Assembly (NCBI GenBank): GCA_964511075.1
Contig: CAZEDM010000006.1
Span: 62,001-126,000, forward strand
DNA: 64,000 nt
Direction: 5' to 3'
Source of the DNA: CAZEDM01 sp964511075
GTDB taxonomy: Bacteria; Zixibacteria; MSB-5A5; RBG-16-43-9
Translations under genes and position numbers: made by a program
Shown here: positions 41,472 through 50,200 of the stretch, piece after piece
Position numbering within the stretch: the stretch's first letter is position 1
Layout: every line of letters begins with the position of its first letter
Notes under the pieces: model-generated
The model's database searches: none
Told to the model about the DNA's origin: nothing
The model's input: only the letters and a program-made list of their open reading frames with translations

Positions 41472-41534
41472 GTCTTTTTTTGCAAAAAATTAAATAATTA
41501 TACCATAAAAAGATAAGGTAAAAAAGTCCAAAAC

Positions 41535-41834
41535 CTATCTCAAAAACACCATCCTTTTGGTTTGCGCAAACTCCCCAGCCTTCAATCTGTAGAAGTAGAT
41601 CCCACTTGAAACCACCTCTCCCTTTTCATTTTTTCCATCCCAGATAACCTGATAACTCCCGGGTGATCTCCCCTCATCCACCAGAGTCCTCACTTTTTGC
41701 CCTAAGATATTGTAAATAACCAGGGTGGTGTGGATGGGACTACGAACCATGAACTGTGAACCAATAACCCGGAAGGGTATGGTGGTAGAAGGGTTAAACG
41801 GGTTGGGATAGTTCTGGTAAAGCTCGAAGTAATT
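41535..41834 (-). repeat. C-terminal module DNA repeat, copy 2
   Basis: Near-identical to 37285-37584 (see there). Differences are scattered single bases, many of them synonymous. Confidence 0.8.
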
Positions 41835-44246
41835 CGGCAGTCCTGCTATCTGTTCCTCTTCCACTTCAGTATAGCTCCAGTCAACCACTTTGGCGAAAAT
41901 ATCCCAGTTTCCTTTACGGTTATCCATCCAGACAAAATAGAGGTCAGAGCCGGAGGAGGCGATCGCAGGGATGGTCTGGTCAAAAGAGGTGAAGTGAGGA
42001 TTATTTACCATATAGTTATTCCCCAGAGGAACACCAAAGGAATCATATCTCTGGGCATATATATCAGGATTATCGTTGCGGTAATCATGCCAGGTGATGA
42101 TAAACTCTCCGGAGCTGGTCACAACCACATCCGGAGACCACTGGTTGTGATTCCCGGGATCATCATTTACCTTGAAATTAGAACCCACTGGGTTTCCTGA
42201 GAGGTAATATCTCTGGGCATATATATCCCAGTTGTCATTACGTTCATCCCTCCAGGTGATGATGAAGTTGCCAGAGTTATCCATTGAAATCGCAGGGGTA
42301 CCTTGATAGTAAATCCCAGTGTCATCGTTCACCCTGAAAGTAGTATCCAGGGGATTAGCCAAAGAATCGTATCTCCGCGCATAAATATCAGGTTTGTACC
42401 TATCGTTACGGTAATCCTCCCAGGTGATGACGAAATTACCTGTGTTGTCCACGGCAATATCCGGATTAGAGCCACCGCTGACCATGAAAATAGTGTCTAC
42501 GGGAGTGCCGGAGGAGTCAAATCTTTGAGCATAGACCCTACCATTTGTCCAGATGATGACGAAGTATCCAGCACCATCTACCTCCACAACCGGTGAAACC
42601 CCACCCAGGCTATCTACCCGGAAGTTAGGTCCTAAGGGGACTCCCGAATAATCGAATCTTTGAGCATAGATCTCCCAATTCCCGTTTCGATAATCCTGCC
42701 AAGCTGAAATCAGATTACCTGAATCATCCATACTAATAGAAGGATACTTCTGGTATGCCTCTGCGGAATCATCATTTGCTTTGAGATTATAGCTCAAGGG
42801 AGTGCCTGAGGAATTATATCTCTGAAGGTAAATATCCCAGTTACCTCTGCGATAATCCTGCCAGGCAAGCGCAAAGTTCCCCTGATTGTCCACGGTTATA
42901 TCAGGATACCCCTGCTCGTTAACGCTATAGTCTCTGTTCACTAAAAAATTGGACCCCTCAGGTGCGCCAGTGAGATCGAATCGCTGGGCATAGATGTCAG
43001 AATTCCCCTGACGGAAGTCCTGCCAGACAAGGATAAAGCTGCCAGAGGAGTCTGTGGCAATATCCGGGTATTCCTGGAAAGCGTTCCCCGAATCGTCATT
43101 TATCCTGAAGTTCGAGCCTGTGGGAGTGCCGGAGGAATCATATCCCTGAGCATAGATATCCCGGTTGCCATTGCGATAATCAGTCCAGCTAATATAAAAT
43201 TTACCAAAAAGATCCATACACAAAGCAGGATAACCCTGATAGGCAAATCCGGGGTCATGGCTGACTTTGAAGTTGGAGCCAATGGAAGCAGCGGATGAAT
43301 CGAATCTCTGGGCGTAGATGTCGGAGTTGCCGTTCCTTTCGTCTCTCCAGGTTATGACGAAATTCCCGTAGAAATCGGTTCCGACATCAGGAGATTTCTG
43401 ATAATCATCTCCCGGATCGTCATTGACTTTGAAGTTCCCGCCTGTGGGATTGCCCAGCGAGTCATATATCTGGGCATAGATATCCCAGTTTTTATCGCGA
43501 TAATCCTGCCAGGTGAGGATAAAGTTACCATAACCATCTGCGCAAACAGCAGGAGATTCCTGATAGGTGCTCCCGGAATCATCATTGACTTTGAAATTAC
43601 TCCCCAGGGTTTTTCCAGAGGAGTTATATCTTTGGGCGTATATATCCGCATTCCCGTTACGATAATCAGTCCAGCAGATGATAAAACTTCCCGAGCCACT
43701 CACGGCGATTGCAGGTGAAAACTGCTCAAAAGCCCCGGCATCATCATTCACCATAAAATTATACCCTGCGGCCAACCCGGAGGAATCATATCTCTGGGCA
43801 TAGATATTGAAATCTCCTGATCGTTGGTCTTCCCAGGTGATGACAAAATAGCCGTAATGACTCATCCCCGCATCAGGAAAGCTCTGGGCAAATATCCCGG
43901 CATCACTGTTCACCTGGAAATTGGAACCCAGGGGAATACCTGAGGAATTATATCTCTGGGCGTAGATATCGCCGGAGAAATCACTACGGCAATCCATCCA
44001 GCTGATGATAAAACTGCCGGATGAATTTCGGGCAACAGCAGGAGTGTATTGAGCCAGGATGCTGGTGGTATCATCGTTCACCAGAAAATCATCCACTATC
44101 ACTTCTGTATTCATAAAACCACTGAGACCAGATTCAGATTTCAACTCTCCGGCTAGGATTTGAGATAGTTGGTCAGGACACAAGCCAAAAAAGGAAAGGA
44201 TGAAAATAAAAAAACCGGAAAAAAATTTTTTAGAGATTACACGCAT
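41535..44246 (-). CDS. Secreted repeat protein with FlgD/T9SS-type C-terminus
   Basis: A 903-residue exported protein built from about sixteen ~46-residue repeats: GNFVITWRDERNGNSDIYAQ then RFDSSG, GSNFKVNDDPG. Each unit has the pattern W-x-D-x-R-x-G-x-x-D-I-Y-A-Q-R, which resembles propeller blades; I do not know a named family with certainty. Signal peptide KKFFSGFFIFILSFFGLC. The end carries the same sorting module as the 37285 gene. The repeats are of similar length and show frequent exchange of near-identical units, a sign of internal duplication. A cell-surface or released binding role is inferred. Confidence 0.8.
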   Translation of the reverse strand: MRVISKKFFSGFFIFILSFFGLCPDQLSQILAGELKSESGLSGFMNTEVIVDDFLVNDDTTSILAQYTPAVARNSSGSFIISWMDCRSDFSGDIYAQRYNSSGIPLGSNFQVNSDAGIFAQSFPDAGMSHYGYFVITWEDQRSGDFNIYAQRYDSSGLAAGYNFMVNDDAGAFEQFSPAIAVSGSGSFIICWTDYRNGNADIYAQRYNSSGKTLGSNFKVNDDSGSTYQESPAVCADGYGNFILTWQDYRDKNWDIYAQIYDSLGNPTGGNFKVNDDPGDDYQKSPDVGTDFYGNFVITWRDERNGNSDIYAQRFDSSAASIGSNFKVSHDPGFAYQGYPALCMDLFGKFYISWTDYRNGNRDIYAQGYDSSGTPTGSNFRINDDSGNAFQEYPDIATDSSGSFILVWQDFRQGNSDIYAQRFDLTGAPEGSNFLVNRDYSVNEQGYPDITVDNQGNFALAWQDYRRGNWDIYLQRYNSSGTPLSYNLKANDDSAEAYQKYPSISMDDSGNLISAWQDYRNGNWEIYAQRFDYSGVPLGPNFRVDSLGGVSPVVEVDGAGYFVIIWTNGRVYAQRFDSSGTPVDTIFMVSGGSNPDIAVDNTGNFVITWEDYRNDRYKPDIYARRYDSLANPLDTTFRVNDDTGIYYQGTPAISMDNSGNFIITWRDERNDNWDIYAQRYYLSGNPVGSNFKVNDDPGNHNQWSPDVVVTSSGEFIITWHDYRNDNPDIYAQRYDSFGVPLGNNYMVNNPHFTSFDQTIPAIASSGSDLYFVWMDNRKGNWDIFAKVVDWSYTEVEEEQIAGLPNYFELYQNYPNPFNPSTTIPFRVIGSQFMVRSPIHTTLVIYNILGQKVRTLVDEGRSPGSYQVIWDGKNEKGEVVSSGIYFYRLKAGEFAQTKRMVFLR

Positions 44247-44264
44247 AAATTTAAATCCCGAATT

Positions 44265-44299
44265 GTAGGGGCATCCTGCCGTTGGCGGGATGCCCCTAC
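44265..44299. repeat. Long perfect GTAG-family palindrome
   Basis: GTAGGGGCATCCTGCC-GTT-GGCGGGATGCCCCTAC: 16 paired positions (one G-T). The best preserved copy in the window, between the 41535 and 44313 genes. Confidence 0.85.
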
Positions 44300-44312
44300 T
44301 AACCCTTACACC

Positions 44313-47300
44313 CTATTTCAAAAACACCATCCTCTTGGTCTCAGTAAAATCACCAGACTGTAGTCTATAGAAATATATGCCGCTTGACGCTAGCTCCCCT
44401 TTCTGGTTCTTCCCGTCCCAGATAACCTGATAATTCCCAGGCAATCTCTCCTCATCCAGCAAAGTCCTCACCTTCTGTCCCAGGATATTGTAAATAACCA
44501 GGGTGGTGCGGATGGTGTTTCCAAGCTCAAGACTCCCGACTTTAAACTGTATTTTCGTGGTTGGGTTAAAAGGGTTGGGATAGTTCTGAGATAAACTGAA
44601 TGAAGATGGAACCGGAATTACCTCCTCATCTTTCACCTCAGTGTAATCCTCCATTCGAAACACCCCGCTGTTGTGACTATCATGCATATATTTGGGCCAG
44701 TGCATAGTGTTGGGATCATATTTCGTATCAAATCCCCAGCAGACAAGCTTGAAATCAGGCCAATCCGTGGCTAAGACTAAATTCAGCTTACCATCATTAT
44801 CCGTATCACATATCAGCGGAGAGTAAGGGTAATATGTAAAATCGTATGGTTCGGCTGAGGCATAAAGAGGCCAGCCAGGAATGATATTCCCCTCATAATC
44901 CCAGGCGAAAATCCTCTCATAACCCCTGCCATAGTAATATCCTGCACGGGCAATGATTTCCACTCTGTCATCTCCATTGACATCAGCTAAAACTGGGCTT
45001 CCAAAAGTTTCAGGCGCAGATACAAAAACCGGGTCATCACCTGGAGTGGAGAACATTGCATAAAGTTCCACTCTACTCCTCTCTCTGATTTTAGCAAATA
45101 TCTCTCCAATGCTGTTTCCCAAGGAAGATAGAACTCTCCGTATCGGCTCTTTATCAGGCGAATCCATAGAAACCAGAAGCCCTTTTGAACCAACCACACC
45201 CAGGGGGGTCCCATCCCGATGCCAAGCATATATTCGAGCTTCACCAAGTGTCCAAGCACTTACCACAATCTCCAATATCCCGTCCCTGTCCAAATCACCA
45301 ATAGCCGGATGATTTCCCCACCACAAACCTTTTTCCAAGCCTTCCAATATTATTGGATAGCCAGAAACCTGGGTTCCATCTTTCTTAAAAGCGGACAATG
45401 TGAAATTCTCCTGGTCTGCACCAAAGACTATTACTTCCAGGTCATCTTCATCATCTATATTGGCAACAGCCATTCCAAAAACTCTCGTCAGTTCCTCAGG
45501 ATAATCTCCCGGAGTTAACAACTGAGTACCAGCGGTATCCCAGATGTAAATTCCACCTGTATAATCATTGGCTGTCCCAGCTACTATTTCATTTTCATCA
45601 TCATTATCCAGATCAGCTATAATCAAACAGGGAAAACCTTCGTAGAGATCACTTGCTGCTGCCAGGGCAAAGACCCCCTCCTTTCCATATATAAACGATT
45701 CTCCGTCGTTACGCCAGGCGCATACTGTGCCTTGATTATTTATCATCAGCACCTCAGGGTATCCATCCTCTTCCAGATCAGCGATTACCGGTGTAGCTAA
45801 ACTCCAGAAACCGTTCCCTCCTGCAGCTGTGCTTTTAAACCAATCGGGTTTTGAAGAAAGGTAGGCATGTATACCTGAATCAGAACAGATGACTATATCA
45901 TCTATTCCATCTCCGTCCAAGTCTCCCAGAGCCGGGGAGGACATCATCTTTTCACCCGTATCCTTGGGCCAGCCGGGTTCGAGTTCACCCGTATGTGAGA
46001 AAACCTCAATCCCCCCTGCTCCGTTTATGTTACCACCTGCTCCGATTACCACTTCAGCATATCCGTCTCCATCTATATCCCCGACCGCTGGCGATAGGGA
46101 GCCATTATTCGGCAACTCAGCGAACCAGCCGGAGGAGACAATGCTTCTAACTTCCACTGCTACGCTGTCAGAATAAGTCGTATCCGCATTGGTCTTCACG
46201 GTCAAACGCAGAGTATAATTGGCTTCATCCAGGTAGTTCACCAGCCAGCTTCCCAGAACATCATCTGCTATCAGCTTGGTGGAGGTGATAATAGTATCCC
46301 AGCTGACCGGAGATTCACCGTAACCATATTCCAGAGTGTAACAGGAGAAATCTGGAACGATAGTATTTCCATAGATCTGAGCATATCCTCTAACCGTATC
46401 ACCTTCCTCCGGGGAAGTTATCTTAACATAAGGCTGATTGCCTACTTTCACATGCACTATTTCCTGATTCCGGTCTCCTACGGTCAATCTCAGGGCAAAA
46501 AGCCCTCTCAAACCTGAACTGTTCCAGATGCCCAGGGTATCCTTACTCACCGGAACATCGGAATTAGAGATCTCTATCCAGTACTCAGGTGAAAGACCTT
46601 CTCCGTATTCCAGAACGTAATTCTGAAAACTATCACCGCTGGCGGTACCGATAATCGGAACATATCCCCAGACCAGCGCATTCTCACAGGGATAATCTAT
46701 CTTTGCCAATCTGCCGGAAAGAAGCTCCAGGGCTGAATTAAGATTTACCCTGCCGTAACCGCTGTATATATCCTTTCCCGGTGAATACAAGCTATCACCT
46801 CCGTAGGGATAGATTATATCATCTGCTGATTCCTGCATTATCTCCTTTGCTTTCTCAATACTTATTCCAGGTGAAGCTGCCAGTATATAAGCCGCTACCC
46901 CGGCTGCACAGGGTGATGCCATGCTGGTGCCATCTGCTAAGTAATATTTATCATTCACAATATGAACGAAAGGCTCTTTCCCACTTGCCCCGCCCTCTGC
47001 ATACATATCCGTATTGCCTGCCCTCAGAGAGAGAATATCCTCACCCGGGGCAACTACATCTATATGTTCCCCGTAAGTGGAAAAATAAGTTACCTCGTCT
47101 CTGGAATTAGTAGCTCCTACGGTAAAAACCTGTGGTAAAGAAGCCGGGTAATAATAACCCTCTTCTCCGCTGTTGCCTGCTGCCGCTACGGGCAAAACAC
47201 CTTTGGAGACAGCGTAGTCGATTGCATCCTCAATCAACTTGGAGGGAAAAGCACCACCCCAGCTCATATTGATTACATTACATCCCATATCCGCAGCGTA

Positions 47301-48257
47301 GACAATGCCTTTTGCACAGACGGAGAAGAAAGCATTGGGGAAGACTTTTATTGCCATTATCCTGCAGGGAGAAGTTATGCCGGAGATTCCGATGCCGTTA
47401 TCTCGAATCCCTGCTACTATCCCTGCACAATGAGTGCCGTGACCAAAATAATCAGCAGGATCATTATCTTCCTGGAGTATGATAGTATCTTTATCTCCGG
47501 AAAAATCCCAGCCGTATAAATCGTCCACAAATCCATTGTGGTCATCATCTGTTCCATTACCTGGTATCTCGCCGGGATTCGTCCAGATATTATTTGCTAA
47601 ATCCTCGTGCTCTGTATCCACACCGGTATCTATAATGCCGACCAAGGGCAAGGTGGTCTCAACGTTTTTCTCAAAAGCCTCTCTGGCATCGATATCCGCA
47701 TCCACAGTCCCATATTTGATTACCTGGGTGTCATTGTGATCGCCTGATATCCTGTTGACTCCAATGTATCCCTGGCCGGTATTGTGCAGATACCATTGAT
47801 ATCGAAAAAGCGAATCGTCCGGAGCCTCAAAAAGCTCTACCTTATAATCCAGCTCTGCATATTCTACCCCGGGTAGGGACTCATACTCGGATTTCATACG
47901 GATAAGATCAGTTTCTTCGGGAACTTCCAGGAGATAGATGCCGGAGAACTCATCCTTCTTCAAAGCTGTCTCCTTGAACTCCCTGAATAATTTTCCCTGG
48001 CCTTTCACGCTGTATTTAAAATTGAGACTGTCCAGCTTTGCCAAGCCGGTAGTTATTTTCCCGTGAGACTCACCCAATATCAGAGTCTTATCCAACTCTG
48101 GCTTTAGCTTAAGGATCAGCCTTCCAGGAGCGAACTCCGGCTTAACTTGCTCAGCTTCGTTCTTTTCGAAGTAGAGCGAGTAAGCTTTTTCCGGGACAGA
48201 CAAAAGGATATTGGTGATCAGCAAAAAAACGGCCGCAACAAAAATTGTTCTTCTCAT
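44313..48257 (-). CDS. Large secreted subtilase with VCBS/FG-GAP repeats and FlgD/T9SS-type C-terminus
   Basis: A 1314-residue exported protease. Signal peptide RTIFVAAVFLLITNILLSVP; fervidolysin-type prodomain (FAPGRLILKLKPELDK, residues ~40-140). Catalytic Asp in VGIIDTGVDTEHEDL (~215), His in YFGHGTHCAGIVAG (~272), Ser in DGTSMASPCAAGVAAY (~447). Then Ig-like domains with LEYG(Y/E)G words (~540-720), a propeller of FG-GAP/VCBS units (AVGDIDGDGYAEVVIG, ALGDLDGDGIDDIVIC, AIGDLDRDGILEIVVS; Ca-binding DxDxDG loops, ~730-1200) and the sorting module at the end. Likely a surface or released protease. Followed on the same strand by the 41535 gene after a palindrome. Confidence 0.92.
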   Translation of the reverse strand: MRRTIFVAAVFLLITNILLSVPEKAYSLYFEKNEAEQVKPEFAPGRLILKLKPELDKTLILGESHGKITTGLAKLDSLNFKYSVKGQGKLFREFKETALKKDEFSGIYLLEVPEETDLIRMKSEYESLPGVEYAELDYKVELFEAPDDSLFRYQWYLHNTGQGYIGVNRISGDHNDTQVIKYGTVDADIDAREAFEKNVETTLPLVGIIDTGVDTEHEDLANNIWTNPGEIPGNGTDDDHNGFVDDLYGWDFSGDKDTIILQEDNDPADYFGHGTHCAGIVAGIRDNGIGISGITSPCRIMAIKVFPNAFFSVCAKGIVYAADMGCNVINMSWGGAFPSKLIEDAIDYAVSKGVLPVAAAGNSGEEGYYYPASLPQVFTVGATNSRDEVTYFSTYGEHIDVVAPGEDILSLRAGNTDMYAEGGASGKEPFVHIVNDKYYLADGTSMASPCAAGVAAYILAASPGISIEKAKEIMQESADDIIYPYGGDSLYSPGKDIYSGYGRVNLNSALELLSGRLAKIDYPCENALVWGYVPIIGTASGDSFQNYVLEYGEGLSPEYWIEISNSDVPVSKDTLGIWNSSGLRGLFALRLTVGDRNQEIVHVKVGNQPYVKITSPEEGDTVRGYAQIYGNTIVPDFSCYTLEYGYGESPVSWDTIITSTKLIADDVLGSWLVNYLDEANYTLRLTVKTNADTTYSDSVAVEVRSIVSSGWFAELPNNGSLSPAVGDIDGDGYAEVVIGAGGNINGAGGIEVFSHTGELEPGWPKDTGEKMMSSPALGDLDGDGIDDIVICSDSGIHAYLSSKPDWFKSTAAGGNGFWSLATPVIADLEEDGYPEVLMINNQGTVCAWRNDGESFIYGKEGVFALAAASDLYEGFPCLIIADLDNDDENEIVAGTANDYTGGIYIWDTAGTQLLTPGDYPEELTRVFGMAVANIDDEDDLEVIVFGADQENFTLSAFKKDGTQVSGYPIILEGLEKGLWWGNHPAIGDLDRDGILEIVVSAWTLGEARIYAWHRDGTPLGVVGSKGLLVSMDSPDKEPIRRVLSSLGNSIGEIFAKIRERSRVELYAMFSTPGDDPVFVSAPETFGSPVLADVNGDDRVEIIARAGYYYGRGYERIFAWDYEGNIIPGWPLYASAEPYDFTYYPYSPLICDTDNDGKLNLVLATDWPDFKLVCWGFDTKYDPNTMHWPKYMHDSHNSGVFRMEDYTEVKDEEVIPVPSSFSLSQNYPNPFNPTTKIQFKVGSLELGNTIRTTLVIYNILGQKVRTLLDEERLPGNYQVIWDGKNQKGELASSGIYFYRLQSGDFTETKRMVFLK

Positions 48258-48291
48258 TTGACTGCCTTGTTATAAGATTACTGAGCCTGCA

Positions 48292-48320
48292 ATTATCATA
48301 ATATATAAAATATATTGCAA
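48292..48320 (-). promoter_or_regulatory. Promoter candidate of the large subtilase gene
   Basis: On the minus strand TTGCAA (48320-48315), spacer 17, GATAAT (48297-48292), about 35 bp before the ATG at 48257. Between here and 48612 I see only AT-rich sequence without a gene. Confidence 0.5.
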
Positions 48321-48612
48321 AATCTATCCCCAATCTTAAAATTTCATATTCCATATCCAAGCCATTAAACTTGAATGAGTTAATTAACTCCATATAATGA
48401 ATGGCTAATTAAAAAACGCAGTATTCCTATGGCACTTCACAGATTAAATAGTCTATTTTGGTAGCATCTCTTTTGGCATCAATATCTTAGAAAACCAGTC
48501 AGGATTTGCGAGTAATGTTAGTTATTTATCGATGGCATTGTTAATTGAATCCCTTGACTTCTCCATTTTTTTTCTTGCTGAAAGACGTTTTTCCCTTATA
48601 TTCAAATCAACT

Positions 48613-49887
48613 ATGACTAGAGACCTGGAAAAAGAAAATCTGCAATTAAGAAGAGCAGTAGAGGAACTTTCTATTCTCAACGAGATAGCAGCGGCTATCA
48701 GCTCGACAATGGGTGTGGAAAAAATAACCGAGTTGATCGTGGGCAAGTGCACCAAACAGATCCGTGCGGAACAAGGAGCCATCTGTCTGGTGAGCGAGGT
48801 TGACCAGACCTCCCCCCTTAAAACCTTTGTCAGAACCCAGGATTCGAGCTTCAGGGGCATGCCCTATCACTTCGGGGTGAGCCTCACCGGCTGGATGCTG
48901 AAAAACCAGAAGCCCCTGTTGATAAATGACCTGGCAAAGGACGAAAGGTTCAGGGGGATCGAAAGGGACTCCGGGGAGATAAGGTCCCTTTTGGCTGTGC
49001 CCTTGAAACTGAAGAACAAGATGATTGGCGTCCTCTGCATTTTCAATAAAAAAGATAATGCCCAGTTCACCCCAGAGGATCTGAGGCTGTTGTCCATCAT
49101 CGGGATTCAATCCACCCAGACAATCGAGAATGCACGGCTGTACGAGGAGGAGAGAAAACTTTTAGCCCTGGAGGAGGACTTAAGAACAGCACGTAACATC
49201 CAGCAGTCTTTACTTCCCAAAAACAACCCCCAGATTGAGGGTTTGGAGATCTGCGGCCTTTCCATCCCGGCCAAGGAAGTCGGTGGAGACTATTATGATT
49301 TCATCCAGATAGACGACTCCCGTCTGGGAATTGCCATAGCAGATGTCTCTGGCAAGGGCACCCCTGCAGCACTCCTTATGGCGAACCTGCAAGCCAGCTT
49401 GAGAGGTCAGGCGTTTATAAATCCCAGCGTGAAAGATACCGTGACTAAAGTCAATCTTATGATCTCCAGATTCATGGAGATGGGAAAATTCATTACCCTC
49501 TTCTATGGGATTCTGGATCATAAGAACAAGACCCTTACTTTCACCAATGCAGGCCACAATTTCCCTTTCCTGCTGAGCAGAGAGGGAAACTTGAGTAAAC
49601 TGGAAAAAGGCGGAACCATTCTGGGGATGCTTAATTATCTTGAGTATGAAGAGGAAACTGTCCAGCTGAAGCCTGGCGATACACTGCTTTTATATACCGA
49701 CGGTATAACCGAGGCGATGAATGAAAAAGAGGAGCTGTTCGAGGAGGAAAGGCTTTTGGAGATCCTGCAGACCAATCAAAACGTCTCCGCCCAGGAGCTC
49801 TCCCGGAAAATCGTAGACAAGGTGAACTCCTTCCAGGGTACCCTGCCCCAGGGTGATGATATAACCTTGGTACTGATAAGGACCTGA
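48613..49887 (+). CDS. GAF-domain SpoIIE/RsbU-type serine phosphatase
   Basis: A 425-residue cytoplasmic signalling protein. A short coiled coil (LEKENLQLRRAVEELSILNE) leads into a GAF domain (~30-185) with the words QDSSFRGMPYHFGVSLTGWM and LLAVPLKLKNKMIGVLCIFN. The PP2C-like phosphatase follows: GGDYYDFIQIDDSRLGIAIA, DVSGKGTPAALLMA, FTNAGHNFPFLL, LLLYTDGITEAMN and GDDITLVLI hold the metal-binding aspartates. Such enzymes dephosphorylate STAS proteins like the one at 15427; this pairing is inferred. I choose the ATG at 48613; the frame is open to 48532 but that part is not family-like. No ribosome binding site is seen. Confidence 0.9.
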   Translation: MTRDLEKENLQLRRAVEELSILNEIAAAISSTMGVEKITELIVGKCTKQIRAEQGAICLVSEVDQTSPLKTFVRTQDSSFRGMPYHFGVSLTGWMLKNQKPLLINDLAKDERFRGIERDSGEIRSLLAVPLKLKNKMIGVLCIFNKKDNAQFTPEDLRLLSIIGIQSTQTIENARLYEEERKLLALEEDLRTARNIQQSLLPKNNPQIEGLEICGLSIPAKEVGGDYYDFIQIDDSRLGIAIADVSGKGTPAALLMANLQASLRGQAFINPSVKDTVTKVNLMISRFMEMGKFITLFYGILDHKNKTLTFTNAGHNFPFLLSREGNLSKLEKGGTILGMLNYLEYEEETVQLKPGDTLLLYTDGITEAMNEKEELFEEERLLEILQTNQNVSAQELSRKIVDKVNSFQGTLPQGDDITLVLIRT

Positions 49888-50200
49888 TTTTTCTATCATC
49901 TCCTTTAATCCTAACTCGTCCCGTAAAATCCACCTATTGACAGAGCCTCTATTTCGGTGGTTTGGGCGAGCAAAAAGACCCAAATTCTCCTTGACATTCT
50001 GCATATTTAGGCTATTTTTCAAGTGATATAATCTGTTCTAAAAAGAACTGGTTGAAACCCCTGTCTTTTGAAGATTTGTTAAGTTCATCTTTCTACTAAA
50101 TAAAAGGGAAACTCAATTGCAGATTTAGTTTCTGCAGCGTGTGTTGTTTTGTCTTTTTTTGTTAGAAAATTTGAAAATCTAATTAAAAAAGAGGTGTGAT
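49888..50200. other. Gene-free stretch before the dockerin protein cluster
   Basis: T-rich intergenic DNA without an RNA gene or clear promoter; the ribosome binding site AGAGGTG of the 50201 gene is at its end. Antisense frames here are shadows. Confidence 0.4.

Noticed and set aside
37285..44246. Tandem DNA repeats or CRISPR in the 37-44 kb region
   Set aside because: They are in-frame coding repeats of propeller-like proteins with regular protein periodicity.
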